Part shown: positions 1 through 12,579 of the stretch, piece after piece | Numbering within the stretch: the stretch's first letter is position 1 | Layout of the letters: every line of letters starts with the position of its first letter | Assembly: GCF_050947335.1 (NCBI RefSeq) | Contig: NW_027474070.1 | Location: 29,779-93,778 of the forward strand | Length of the DNA: 64,000 nucleotides | Direction: 5' to 3' | From: Megachile rotundata | Lineage: Eukaryota; Arthropoda; Insecta; Hymenoptera; Megachilidae | Made by a program: the position numbers and the translations under genes | The notes under the pieces: model-generated | Seen by the model: only the letters and a program-made list of their open reading frames with translations | The model's database searches: none | Told to the model about the DNA's origin: nothing

Positions 1-209
1 GATCGATAATGATAAGAGTAATATGTAGAGTAATTGTCGTTCTATCGATCATTTAAGCATAATATGGCTAATAATATGAGTTAGATTGATAATACTAAGA
101 GAAGTGAGTATAGTAATTCTCGTTCTATCGATCATATAAGCATAATATGGCTAATAATATGAGTTAGATTGATAATAATAAGAGTAATAAGTATAGTAAT
201 TGTCGTTCT

Positions 210-215
210 ATCGAT
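210..215. other. Conserved ATCGAT palindrome in the monomer
   Basis: ATCGAT (ClaI site, containing one of the two CpG) is present in most monomers on both arms and sits once per 83 bp. It is altered in the ATCGAACATAG, GTCGTTC, ATGGATC and GAGCAATAG variants. Where intact it also supplies a GATC. It gives a practical 83-bp ladder and a way to test methylation. No known protein-binding function can be assigned from sequence. Confidence 0.8.
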
Positions 216-224
216 CATATAAGC

Positions 225-244
225 ATAATATGGCTAATAATATG
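225..244 (+). repeat. Internal 12-bp direct repeat within the monomer
   Basis: In the monomer 208-290 the octamer ATAATATG occurs at 225-232 and again at 237-244, a step of 12 bp. The spacer is GCTA and the second copy is followed by AGTT. The same pair is present in nearly every monomer on both arms. It could be a trace of a shorter ancestral repeat from which the 83-bp unit grew, or chance in AT-rich DNA. The rest of the monomer shows no clean 12-bp periodicity, although TAATAAG also occurs twice in the canonical form. Confidence 0.6.
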
Positions 245-373
245 AGTTAGATTGATAATAATAAGAGTAGTGAGTATAGTAATTGTCGTTCTATCGATCA
301 TATAAGCATAATATGGCTAATAATATGAGTTAGATTTATAATAATAAGAGTAATAAGTATAGTAATTGTCGTT

Positions 374-456
374 CTATCGATCAAATTTGCATAATATGGT
401 TAATAATATGAGTTAGATTCATAATAATAAGAGTAATAAGTATAGTAATTGTCGTT
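374..456 (+). repeat. Variant monomer, TTTGCATAATATGGTTAA type
   Basis: A recognisable monomer subtype in which AAGCATAATATGGCTAA is replaced by TTGCATAATATGGTTAA, so the common GGCTA becomes GGTTA. Related copies with ATCTGCATAATATGGTTAA appear near 9930, 10350 and 12090. In the inverted arm the equivalent TTAACCATATTATGCAGAT is very common. The subtype therefore exists on both sides of the gap and is useful for separating old shared variation from arm-specific variation. Confidence 0.85.
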
Positions 457-716
457 CTGTCGATCATATAAGCATAATATGGCTAATAATATGAGTTAGA
501 TTGATAATAATAAGAGTAATAAGTATAGTAATTGTCGTTCTATGGATCATTTAAGCATAATATGGCTAATAATATGAGTTAGATTGATAATAATAAGAGT
601 AATAAGTATAGTAATTGTCGTTCTATCGATCATATAAGCATAATATGGCTAATAATATGAGTTAGATCGATAATGATAAGAGTAATAAGTAGAGTAATTG
701 TCGTTCTATCGATCAT

Positions 717-2044
717 TTAAGCATAATATGGCTAATAATATGAGTTAGATTGATAATACTAAGAGAAGTGAGTATAGTAATTCTCGTTCTATCGATCATA
801 TAAGCATAATATGGCTAATAATATGAGTTAGATTGATAATAATAAGAGTAATAAGTATAGTAATTGTCGTTCTATCGATCATATAAGCATAATATGGCTA
901 ATAATATGAGTTAGATTGATAATAATAAGAGTAGTGAGTATAGTAATTGTCGTTCTATCGATCATATAAGCATAATATGGCTAATAATATGAGTTAGATT
1001 GATAATAATAAGAGTAGTGAGTATAGTAATTCTCGTTCTATCGATCATATAAGCATAATATGGCTAATAATATGAGTTAGATTGATAATACTAAGAGTAG
1101 TGAGTATAGTAATTCTCGTTCTATCGAACATAGAAGCATAATATGGCTAATAATATGAGTTAGATTGATAATAATAACAGTAATAAGTATAGTAATTGTC
1201 GTTATATCGATAATATAAGCATAATACGGCTAATAATATGACTTAGATTGATAATGATAAGAGTAATAAGTACAGTAATTGTCGTTCTGTCGTTCATATA
1301 AGCATAATATGGCTAATAATATGAGTTAGATTGATAATAATAACAGTAATAAGTATAGTAATTGTCGTTCTATCGATCATTTAAGCATAATATGGCTAAT
1401 AATATGAGTTAGATTGATAATACTAAGAGAAGTGAGTATAGTAATTCTCGTTCTATCGATCATATAAGCATAATATGGCTAATAATATGAGTTAGATTGA
1501 TAATAATAAGAGTAATAAGTATAGTAATTGTCGTTCTATCGATCATATAAGCATAATATGGCTAATAATATGAGTTAGATTGATAATAATAAGAGTAGTG
1601 AGTATAGTAATTGTCGTTCTATCGATCATATAAGCATAATATGGCTAATAATATGAGTTAGATTGATAATAATAAGAGTAGTGAGTATAGTAATTCTCGT
1701 TCTATCGATCATATAAGCATAATATGGCTAATAATATGAGTTAGATTGATAATACTAAGAGTAGTGAGTATAGTAATTCTCGTTCTATCGAACATAGAAG
1801 CATAATATGGCTAATAATATGAGTTAGATTGATAATAATAACAGTAATAAGTATAGTAATTGTCGTTATATCGATAATATAAGCATAATACGGCTAATAA
1901 TATGACTTAGATTGATAATGATAAGAGTAATAAGTACAGTAATTGTCGTTCTGTCGTTCATATAAGCATAATATGGCTAATAATATGAGTTAGATTGATA
2001 ATAATAACAGTAATAAGTATAGTAATTGTCGTTCTATCGATAAT
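717..2044 (+). repeat. Tandem duplication of an 8-monomer block (664 bp)
   Basis: Positions 717-1380 and 1381-2044 are two adjacent copies, offset 664 bp (8 x 83). Rare variants repeat exactly, including GTTATATCGATAATATAAGC, the CGGCTAATAATATGACTT unit and GTTCTGTCGTTC. I saw no difference in a line-by-line reading. The corresponding block at 6361-7020 is single, so this duplication happened after that longer copy separated, or one copy was lost there. Confidence 0.9.
798..880 (+). repeat. Canonical satellite monomer, forward orientation
   Basis: This 83-bp unit matches the commonest base at essentially every position and recurs unchanged in many places in the forward arm. It is the exact reverse complement of 17091-17173 beyond the gap. 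That proves the two arms are one family, and that the canonical form predates or has been shared across the orientation switch. It contains the palindrome ATCGAT, which is a ClaI recognition sequence. Confidence 0.95.
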
Positions 2045-3018
2045 ATAAGCATAATATGGCTAATAATATGAGTTAGGTTGATAATAATAAGAGTAGTGGG
2101 TATAGTAATTCTCGTTCTATCGATCATATAAGCATAATATGGCTAATAATATGAGTTAGATTGATAATACTAAGAGTAGTGAGTATAGTAATTCTCGTTT
2201 TATCGAACATAGAAGCATAATATGGCTAATAATATGAGTTAGATTGATAATAATAAGAGTAATAAGTATAGTAATTGTCGTTCTATCGATCATTTAAGCA
2301 TAATATGGCTAATAATATGAGTTAGATTGATAATACTAAGAGTAGTGAGTATAGTAATTCTCGTTCTCTCGATCATATAAGCATAATATGGCTAATAATA
2401 TGAGTTAGATTGATAATACTAAGAGTAGTGAGTATAGTAATTCTCGTTCTATCGAACATAGAAGCATAATATGGCTAATAATATGAGTTAGATTGATAAT
2501 AATAAGAGTAATAAGTATAGTAATTGTCGTTCTATCGATCATTTAAGCATAATATGGCTAATAATATGAGTTAGATTGATAATACTAAGAGAAGTGAGTA
2601 TAGTAATTCTCGTTCTATCGATCATATAAGCATAATATGGCTAATAATATGAGTTAGATTGATAATAATAAGAGTAATAAGTATAGTAATTGTCGTTCTA
2701 TCGATCATATAAGCATAATATGGCTAATAATATGAGTTGGATTGATAATAATAAGAGTAATAAGTATAGTAATTGTCGTTCTATCGATCATATAAGCATA
2801 ATATGGCTAATAATATGAGTTAGATCGATAATGATAAGAGTAATATGTAGAGTAATTGTCGTTCTATCGATCATTTAAGCATAATATGGCTAATAATATG
2901 AGTTAGATTGATAATACTAAGAGAAGTGAGTATAGTAATTCTCGTTCTATCGATCATATAAGCATAATATGGCTAATAATATGAGTTAGATTGATAATAA
3001 TAAGAGTAATAAGTATAG

Positions 3019-4529
3019 TAATTGTCGTTCTATCGATCATATAAGCATAATATGGCTAATAATATGAGTTAGATTGATAATAATAAGAGTAGTGAGTATA
3101 GTAATTGTCGTTCTATCGATCATATAAGCATAATATGGCTAATAATATGAGTTAGATTTATAATAATAAGAGTAATAAGTATAGTAATTCTCGTTCTATC
3201 GAACATAGAAGCATAATATGGCTAATAATATGAGTTAGATTGATAATAATAACAGTAATAAGTATAGTAATTGTCGTTATATCGATAATATAAGCATAAT
3301 ACGGCTAATAATATGACTTAGATTGATAATGATAAGAGTAATAAGTACAGTAATTGTCGTTCTGTCGTTCATATAAGCATAATATGGCTAATAATATGAG
3401 TTAGATTGATAATAATAACAGTAATAAGTATAGTAATTGTCGTTCTATCGATAATATAAGCATAATATGGCTAATAATATGAGTTAGGTTGATAATAATA
3501 AGAGTAATAAGTATAGTATTTGTCGTCCTATCGATCATATAAGCATAATATGGCTAATAATATGAGTTAGATTGATGACAATAAGAGTAATAAGTATAGT
3601 AATTGTCGTTCTATCGATCATATAAGCATAATATGGCTAATAATATGACTTAGATTGTTAATGATAAGAGTAATTAGTAGAGTAATTGTCGTTCTGCCGT
3701 TCATATAAGCATAATATGGCTAATAATATGAGTTAGATTGATAATAATAACAGTAATAAGTATAGTAATTGTCGTTCTATCGATAATATAAGCATAATAT
3801 GGCTAATAATATGAATTAGGTTGATAATAATAAGAGTAATAAGTATAGTGATTGTCGTTCTATCGATCATATAAGCATAATATGGGTAATAACATGAGTT
3901 GGATTGATAATAATAAGAGTAATGAGTATAGTAATTGTAGTTCTATCGATCATATTAGCATAATATGGTTAGTAATATGAGTTAGATTGATAATAATAAG
4001 AGTAATAAGTATAGTATTTGTCGTTCTATCGATCATATAAGCATAATATGGCTAATAATATGAGTTAGGTTGATAATAATAAGAGTAATAAGTATAGTGA
4101 TTGTCGTTCTATCGATCATATAAGCATAATATGGCTAATAATATGAGTTAGGTTGATAATAATAAGAGTAATGAGTATAGTAATTGTAGTTCTATCGGTC
4201 ATATTAGCATAATATGGTTAATAATATGAGTTAGATTGATAATAATAAGAGTAATAAGTATAGTATTTGTCGTTCTATCGATCATATAAGCATAATATGG
4301 CTAATAATATGAGTTAGATTTATAATAATAAGAGTAATAAGTATAGTGATTGTTGTTCTATCGATCATTTAAGCATAATATGGCTAATAATATGAGTTAG
4401 GTTGATAATAATAGGAGTAATAAGTATAGTGATTGTCAATCTATCGATCAAATTTGCATAATATGGTTAATAATATGAGTTAGATTGATAAAAGTGAGTG
4501 TAATAAGTATAGTAATTGTCGTTCTATCG
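3019..4529 (+). repeat. 1.5-kb block repeated at 13560-15070 (offset 10541 bp, 127 monomers)
   Basis: These two segments match over about 1.5 kb. They share the hybrid junction at 3187/13728, where a TTTATAATAATAAGAG monomer passes directly into TTCTCGTTCTATCGAAC. They also share GATGACAATAAG, GTTCTGCCGTTC, TGGGTAATAACATG and GTGATTGTCAATC variants in the same order. Relative to 7803-9230 the junction represents a loss of 9 monomers (offset changes from 4980 to 5727). Both segments therefore descend from one rearranged ancestor. Confidence 0.8.
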
Positions 4530-4914
4530 ATCATATAAGCATAATATGGCTAATAATATGACTTAGATTGTTAATGATAAGAGTAATTAGTAGAGTAATT
4601 GTCGTTCTGCCGTTCATATAAGCATAATATGGCTAATAATATGAGTTAGATTGATAATAATAACAGTAATAAGTATAGTAATTGTCGTTCTATCGATAAT
4701 ATAAGCATAATATGGCTGATAATATGAGTTAGATTGATAATACTAAGAGTAGTGAGTATAGTAATTCTCGTTCTATCGATCATATAAGCATAATATGGCT
4801 AATAATATGAGTTAGATTGATAATAATAAGAGTAATAAGTATAGTAATTGTCGTTCTATCGATCATTTAAGCATAATATGGCTAATAATAAGAGTTAGAT
4901 TGATAATACTAAGA

Positions 4915-7900
4915 TTAGTGAGTATAGTAATTCTCGTTCTATCGATCATATAAGCATAATATGGCTAATAATATGAGTTAGATTGATAATACTAAGAGTA
5001 GTGAGTATAGTAATTCTCGTTCTATCGAACATAGAAGCATAATATGGCTAATAATATGAGTTAGATTGATAATAATAAGAGTAATAAGTATAGTAATTGT
5101 CGTTCTATCGATCATTTAAGCATAATATGGCTAATAATATGAGTTAGATTGATAATACTAAGAGTAGTGAGTATAGTAATTCTCGTTCTATCGATCATAT
5201 AAGCATAATATGGCTAATAATATGAGTTAGATTGATAATACTAAGAGTAGTGAGTATAGTAATTCTCGTTCTATCGAACATAGAAGCATAATATGGCTAA
5301 TAATATGAGTTAGATTGATAATAATAAGAGTAATAAGTATAGTAATTGTCGTTCTATCGATCATTTAAGCATAATATGGCTAATAATATGAGTTAGATTG
5401 ATAATACTAAGAGAAGTGAGTATAGTAATTCTCGTTCTATCGATCATATAAGCATAATATGGCTAATAATATGAGTTAGATTGATAATAATAAGAGTAAT
5501 AAGTATAGTAATTGTCGTTCTATCGATCATATAAGCATAATATGGCTAATAATATGAGTTGGATTGATAATAATAAGAGTAATAAGTATAGTAATTGTCG
5601 TTCTATCGATCATATAAGCATAATATGGCTAATAATATGAGTTAGATCGATAATGATAAGAGTAATATGTAGAGTAATTGTCGTTCTATCGATCATTTAA
5701 GCATAATATGGCTAATAATATGAGTTAGATTGATAATACTAAGAGAAGTGAGTATAGTAATTCTCGTTCTATCGATCATATAAGCATAATATGGCTAATA
5801 ATATGAGTTAGATTGATAATAATAAGAGTAATAAGTATAGTAATTGTCGTTCTATCGATCATATAAGCATAATATGGCTAATAATATGAGTTAGATTGAT
5901 AATAATAAGAGTAGTGAGTATAGTAATTGTCGTTCTATCGATCATATAAGCATAATATGGCTAATAATATGAGTTAGATTTATAATAATAAGAGTAATAA
6001 GTATAGTAATTGTCGTTCTATCGATCAAATTTGCATAATATGGTTAATAATATGAGTTAGATTCATAATAATAAGAGTAATAAGTATAGTAATTGTCGTT
6101 CTGTCGATCATATAAGCATAATATGGCTAATAATATGAGTTAGATTGATAATAATAAGAGTAATAAGTATAGTAATTGTCGTTCTATGGATCATTTAAGC
6201 ATAATATGGCTAATAATATGAGTTAGATTGATAATAATAAGAGTAATAAGTATAGTAATTGTCGTTCTATCGATCATATAAGCATAATATGGCTAATAAT
6301 ATGAGTTAGATCGATAATGATAAGAGTAATAAGTAGAGTAATTGTCGTTCTATCGATCATTTAAGCATAATATGGCTAATAATATGAGTTAGATTGATAA
6401 TACTAAGAGAAGTGAGTATAGTAATTCTCGTTCTATCGATCATATAAGCATAATATGGCTAATAATATGAGTTAGATTGATAATAATAAGAGTAATAAGT
6501 ATAGTAATTGTCGTTCTATCGATCATATAAGCATAATATGGCTAATAATATGAGTTAGATTGATAATAATAAGAGTAGTGAGTATAGTAATTGTCGTTCT
6601 ATCGATCATATAAGCATAATATGGCTAATAATATGAGTTAGATTGATAATAATAAGAGTAGTGAGTATAGTAATTCTCGTTCTATCGATCATATAAGCAT
6701 AATATGGCTAATAATATGAGTTAGATTGATAATACTAAGAGTAGTGAGTATAGTAATTCTCGTTCTATCGAACATAGAAGCATAATATGGCTAATAATAT
6801 GAGTTAGATTGATAATAATAACAGTAATAAGTATAGTAATTGTCGTTATATCGATAATATAAGCATAATACGGCTAATAATATGACTTAGATTGATAATG
6901 ATAAGAGTAATAAGTACAGTAATTGTCGTTCTGTCGTTCATATAAGCATAATATGGCTAATAATATGAGTTAGATTGATAATAATAACAGTAATAAGTAT
7001 AGTAATTGTCGTTCTATCGATAATATAAGCATAATATGGCTAATAATATGAGTTAGGTTGATAATAATAAGAGTAGTGGGTATAGTAATTCTCGTTCTAT
7101 CGATCATATAAGCATAATATGGCTAATAATATGAGTTAGATTGATAATACTAAGAGTAGTGAGTATAGTAATTCTCGTTTTATCGAACATAGAAGCATAA
7201 TATGGCTAATAATATGAGTTAGATTGATAATAATAAGAGTAATAAGTATAGTAATTGTCGTTCTATCGATCATTTAAGCATAATATGGCTAATAATATGA
7301 GTTAGATTGATAATACTAAGAGTAGTGAGTATAGTAATTCTCGTTCTCTCGATCATATAAGCATAATATGGCTAATAATATGAGTTAGATTGATAATACT
7401 AAGAGTAGTGAGTATAGTAATTCTCGTTCTATCGAACATAGAAGCATAATATGGCTAATAATATGAGTTAGATTGATAATAATAAGAGTAATAAGTATAG
7501 TAATTGTCGTTCTATCGATCATTTAAGCATAATATGGCTAATAATATGAGTTAGATTGATAATACTAAGAGAAGTGAGTATAGTAATTCTCGTTCTATCG
7601 ATCATATAAGCATAATATGGCTAATAATATGAGTTAGATTGATAATAATAAGAGTAATAAGTATAGTAATTGTCGTTCTATCGATCATATAAGCATAATA
7701 TGGCTAATAATATGAGTTGGATTGATAATAATAAGAGTAATAAGTATAGTAATTGTCGTTCTATCGATCATATAAGCATAATATGGCTAATAATATGAGT
7801 TAGATCGATAATGATAAGAGTAATATGTAGAGTAATTGTCGTTCTATCGATCATTTAAGCATAATATGGCTAATAATATGAGTTAGATTGATAATACTAA

Positions 7901-9230
7901 GAGAAGTGAGTATAGTAATTCTCGTTCTATCGATCATATAAGCATAATATGGCTAATAATATGAGTTAGATTGATAATAATAAGAGTAATAAGTATAGTA
8001 ATTGTCGTTCTATCGATCATATAAGCATAATATGGCTAATAATATGAGTTAGATTGATAATAATAAGAGTAGTGAGTATAGTAATTGTCGTTCTATCGAT
8101 CATATAAGCATAATATGGCTAATAATATGAGTTAGATTTATAATAATAAGAGTAATAAGTATAGTAATTGTCGTTCTATCGATCAAATTTGCATAATATG
8201 GTTAATAATATGAGTTAGATTCATAATAATAAGAGTAATAAGTATAGTAATTGTCGTTCTGTCGATCATATAAGCATAATATGGCTAATAATATGAGTTA
8301 GATTGATAATAATAAGAGTAATAAGTATAGTAATTGTCGTTCTATGGATCATTTAAGCATAATATGGCTAATAATATGAGTTAGATTGATAATAATAAGA
8401 GTAATAAGTATAGTAATTGTCGTTCTATCGATCATATAAGCATAATATGGCTAATAATATGAGTTAGATCGATAATGATAAGAGTAATAAGTAGAGTAAT
8501 TGTCGTTCTATCGATCATTTAAGCATAATATGGCTAATAATATGAGTTAGATTGATAATACTAAGAGAAGTGAGTATAGTAATTCTCGTTCTATCGATCA
8601 TATAAGCATAATATGGCTAATAATATGAGTTAGATTGATAATAATAAGAGTAATAAGTATAGTAATTGTCGTTCTATCGATCATATAAGCATAATATGGC
8701 TAATAATATGAGTTAGATTGATAATAATAAGAGTAGTGAGTATAGTAATTGTCGTTCTATCGATCATATAAGCATAATATGGCTAATAATATGAGTTAGA
8801 TTGATAATAATAAGAGTAGTGAGTATAGTAATTCTCGTTCTATCGATCATATAAGCATAATATGGCTAATAATATGAGTTAGATTGATAATACTAAGAGT
8901 AGTGAGTATAGTAATTCTCGTTCTATCGAACATAGAAGCATAATATGGCTAATAATATGAGTTAGATTGATAATAATGACAGTAATAAGTATAGTAATTG
9001 TCGTTATATCGATAATATAAGCATAATACGGCTAATAATATGACTTAGATTGATAATGATAAGAGTAATAAGTACAGTAATTGTCGTTCTGTCGTTCATA
9101 TAAGCATAATATGGCTAATAATATGAGTTAGATTGATAATAATAACAGTAATAAGTATAGTAATTGTCGTTCTATCGATAATATAAGCATAATATGGCTA
9201 ATAATATGAGTTAGGTTGATAATAATAAGA
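4915..9230 (+). repeat. Tandem duplication of a 26-monomer block (2158 bp)
   Basis: About 4915-7072 and 7073-9230 are adjacent copies, offset 2158 bp (26 x 83). The GATCGATAATGATAAGAG marker lies at 5645 and 7803, and its sister at 6309 and 8467. One private change distinguishes the copies: ATAATGACAG near 8977 against ATAATAACAG in the first copy. Part of the same block is also present at about 2093-3187, at offset 2822 (34 monomers) from 4915-6009. The region thus holds three relatives of one higher-order unit. Confidence 0.85.
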
Positions 9231-9795
9231 GTAATAAGTATAGTATTTGTCGTCCTATCGATCATATAAGCATAATATGGCTAATAATATGAGTTAGATT
9301 GATGACAATAAGAGTAATAAGTATAGTAATTGTCGTTTTATCGATCATATAAGCATAATATGGCTAATAATATGACTTAGATTGTTAATGATAAGAGTAA
9401 TTAGTAGAGTAATTGTCGTTCTGCCGTTCATATAAGCATAATATGGCTAATAATATGAGTTAGATTGATAATAATAACAGTAATAAGTATAGTAATTGTC
9501 GTTCTATCGATAATATAAGCATAATATGGCTAATAATATGAATTAGGTTGATAATAATAAGAGTAATAAGTATAGTGATTGTCGTTCTATCGATCATATA
9601 AGCATAATATGGGTAATAACATGAGTTGGATTGATAATAATAAGAGTAATGAGTATAGTAATTGTAGTTCTATCGATCATATTAGCATAATATGGTTAGT
9701 AATATGAGTTAGATTGATAATAATAAGAGTAATAAGTATAGTATTTGTCGTTCTATCGATCATATAAGCATAATATGGCTAATAATATGAGTTAG
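8914..9795 (+). repeat. Segment matching 3187-4068 (offset 5727 bp, 69 monomers)
   Basis: Variant monomers appear in the same order as in 3187-4068: GAACATAGAAGC, CGGCTAATAATATGACTT, GTTCTGTCGTTC, GTATTTGTCGTCC, GATGACAATAAG, GTTCTGCCGTTC, TGGGTAATAACATG and TGGTTAGTAATATG. The match ends near 9795, where the next monomer carries GATGACAATAAG instead of GTTGATAATAATAAG. Confidence 0.8.
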
Positions 9796-12169
9796 ATTGA
9801 TGACAATAAGAGTAATAAGTATAGTAATTGTCGTTCTATCGATCATATAAGCATAATATGGCTAATAATATCAGTTAGATTAATAATAATAAGAGTAATG
9901 AGTTTAGTAATTGTAGTTCCATCGATCATATCTGCATAATATGGTTAATAATATGAGTTAGATTCATAATAATAAGAGTAATAAGTATAGTAATTGTCGT
10001 TCTATCGATCATATAAGCATAATATGGCTAATAATATGAGATAGATTTATAATAATAAGAGTAATAAGTATAGTAATTGTCGTTCTATCGATCATATAAG
10101 CATAATATGGCTAATAATATGACTTAGATTGATAATGATAAGAGTAATAAGTACAGTAATTGTCGTTCTGTCGTTTATATAAGCATAATATGGCTAATAA
10201 TATGAGTTAGATTGATAATAATAACAGTAATAAGTATAGTAATTGTCGTTATATCGATAATATAAGCATAATATGGCTAATAATATCAGTTAGATTAATA
10301 ATAATAAGAGTAATGAGTTTAGTAATTGTAGTTCTATCGATCATATCTGCATAATATGGTTAATAATATGAGTTAGATTCATAATAATAAGAGTAATAAG
10401 TATAGTAATTGTCGTTCTATCGATCATATAAGCATAATATGGCCAATAATATGAGTTAGGTTGATAATAATAAGAGTAATAAGTATAGTGATTGTCGTTC
10501 TATCGATCATATAAGCATAATATGGCTAATAATATGAGTTAGGTTGATAATAATAAGAGTAATGAGTATAGTAATTGTAGTTCTATCGGTCATATTAGCA
10601 TAATATGGTTAATAATATGAGTTAGATTGATAATAATAAGAGTAATAAGTATAGTATTTGTCGTTCTATCGATCATATAAGCATAATATGGCTAATAATA
10701 TGAGTTAGATTTATAATAATAAGAGTAATAAGTATAGTGATTGTTGTTCTATCGATCATTTAAGCATAATATGGCTAATAATATGAGTTAGGTTGATAAT
10801 AATAGGAGTAATAAGTATAGTGATAGTCGTTCTATCGATCTAATTTGCATAATATGGTTAATAATATGAGTTAGATTGATAAAAGTGAGTGTAATAAGTA
10901 TAGTAATTGTCGTTCTATCGATCATTTAAGCATAATATGGCTAATAGTATGAGTTAGATTGATAATAATAAGAGTAATAAGTATAGTAATTGTCGTTCTA
11001 TCGATCATATAAGCATAATATGGCTAATAATATGACTTAGATTGATAATGATAAGAGTAATAAGTACAGTAATTGTCGTTCTATCGATCGTATAAGCATA
11101 ATATGGCTAATAATATGAGTTAGATTGATAATAATAAGAGTAATAAGGACAGTAATTGTCGTTCTATCGATCATATAAGCATAATATGGCTAATAATATG
11201 AGTTAGATTGATAATAATAAGAGTAGTGAGTATAGTAATTGTCGTTCTATCGATCATATAAGCATAATATGGCTAATAATATGAGTTAGGTTGATAATAA
11301 TAAGAGTAATAAGTATAGTGATTGTCGTTCTATCGATCATATAAGCATAATATGGCTAATAATATGAGTTAGGTTGATAATAATAAGAGTAATGAGTATA
11401 GTAATTGTAGTTCTATCGGTCATATTAGCATAATATGGTTAATAATATGAGTTAGATTGATAATAATAAGAGTAATAAGTATAGTATTTGTCGTTCTATC
11501 GATCATATAAGCATAATATGGCTAATAATATGACTTAGATTGTTAATGATAAGAGTAATTAGTAGAGTAATTGTCGTTCTGCCGTTCATATAAGCATAAT
11601 ATGGCTAATAATATGAGTTAGATTGATAATAATAACAGTAATAAGTATAGTAATTGTCGTTCTATCGATAATATAAGCATAATATGGCTAATAATATGAA
11701 TTAGGTTGATAATAATAAGAGTAATAAGTATAGTGATTGTCGTTCTATCGATCATATAAGCATAATATGGGTAATAACATGAGTTGGATTGATAATAATA
11801 AGAGTAATGAGTATAGTAATTGTAGTTCTATCGATCATATTAGCATAATATGGTTAGTAATATGAGTTAGATTGATAATAATAAGAGTAATAAGTATAGT
11901 ATTTGTCGTTCTATCGATCATATAAGCATAATATGGCTAATAATATGAGTTAGATTGATGACAATAAGAGTAATAAGTATAGTAATTGTCGTTCTATCGA
12001 TCATATAAGCATAATATGGCTAATAATATCAGTTAGATTAATAATAATAAGAGTAATGAGTTTAGTAATTGTAGTTCCATCGATCATATCTGCATAATAT
12101 GGTTAATAATATGAGTTAGATTCATAATAATAAGAGTAATAAGTATAGTAATTGTCGTTCTATCGATCA
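9350..12169 (+). repeat. Block 9350-10011 repeated at 11508-12169 (offset 2158 bp)
   Basis: The two 0.66-kb ends of this interval match at 26 monomers, including GTTCTGCCGTTC at 9418 and 11576 and the rare TTGTAGTTCCATCGATC. The tail of the block also recurs 5 monomers later, with GAGTTTAGTAATTGTAG at both 9899 and 10314. Offset 2158 equals the length of the 4915-9230 tandem unit. The block contents differ, so the shared number may be coincidence. Confidence 0.75.
10441..11533 (+). repeat. 1.1-kb block repeated at 14591-15683 (offset 4150 bp, 50 monomers)
   Basis: A rare TAATAAGGAC variant lies at 11141 and 15291, exactly 4150 bp apart, with flanking monomers in the same order. Within each copy the first three monomers return 830 bp later (10 monomers): 10441 and 11271, 14591 and 15421. 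Small differences exist, such as GTGATAGTCG near 10819 against GTGATTGTCAATC near 14969. Confidence 0.8.
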
Positions 12170-12579
12170 AATTTGCATAATATGGTTAATAATATGAGTT
12201 AGATTGATAAAAGTGAGTGTAATAAGTATAGCAATTGTCGTTCTATCGATCATTTAAGCATAATATGGCTAATGGTATGAGTTAGATTGATAATAATAAG
12301 AGTAATAAGTATAGTAATTGTCGTTCTATCGATCATATAAGCATAATATGGCTAATAATATGACTTAGATTGATAATGATAAGAGTAATAAGTACAGTAA
12401 TTGTCGTTCTATCGATCGTATAAGCATAATATGGCTAATAATATGAGTTAGATTGATAATAATAAGAGTAATAAGTACAGTAATTGTCGTTCTATCGATC
12501 ATATAAGCATAATATGGCTAATAATATGAGTTAGGTTGATAATAATAAGAGTAATGAGTATAGTAATTGTAGTTCTATC

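Larger units (their letters stand above)
1..3187 (+). repeat. Long block repeated at 5645-8166 (offsets 5644, then 4980 bp)
   Basis: The marker GATCGATAATGATAAGAG at position 1 recurs at 2823, 5645 and 7803, and a close variant at 665, 6309 and 8467. Positions 1 to about 1376 align with 5645-7020 at offset 5644. Positions 1381 to about 3187 align with 6361-8167 at offset 4980. The two offsets differ by 664, which is exactly the extra 8-monomer copy at 1381-2044. The left end is cut by the window start. Confidence 0.85.

Noticed and set aside
9350..12169. Continuation of the 2158-bp tandem unit of 4915-9230
   Set aside because: The offset is the same number, but the monomer subtypes inside differ and only 0.66 kb matches, so I treat it as a separate duplication.
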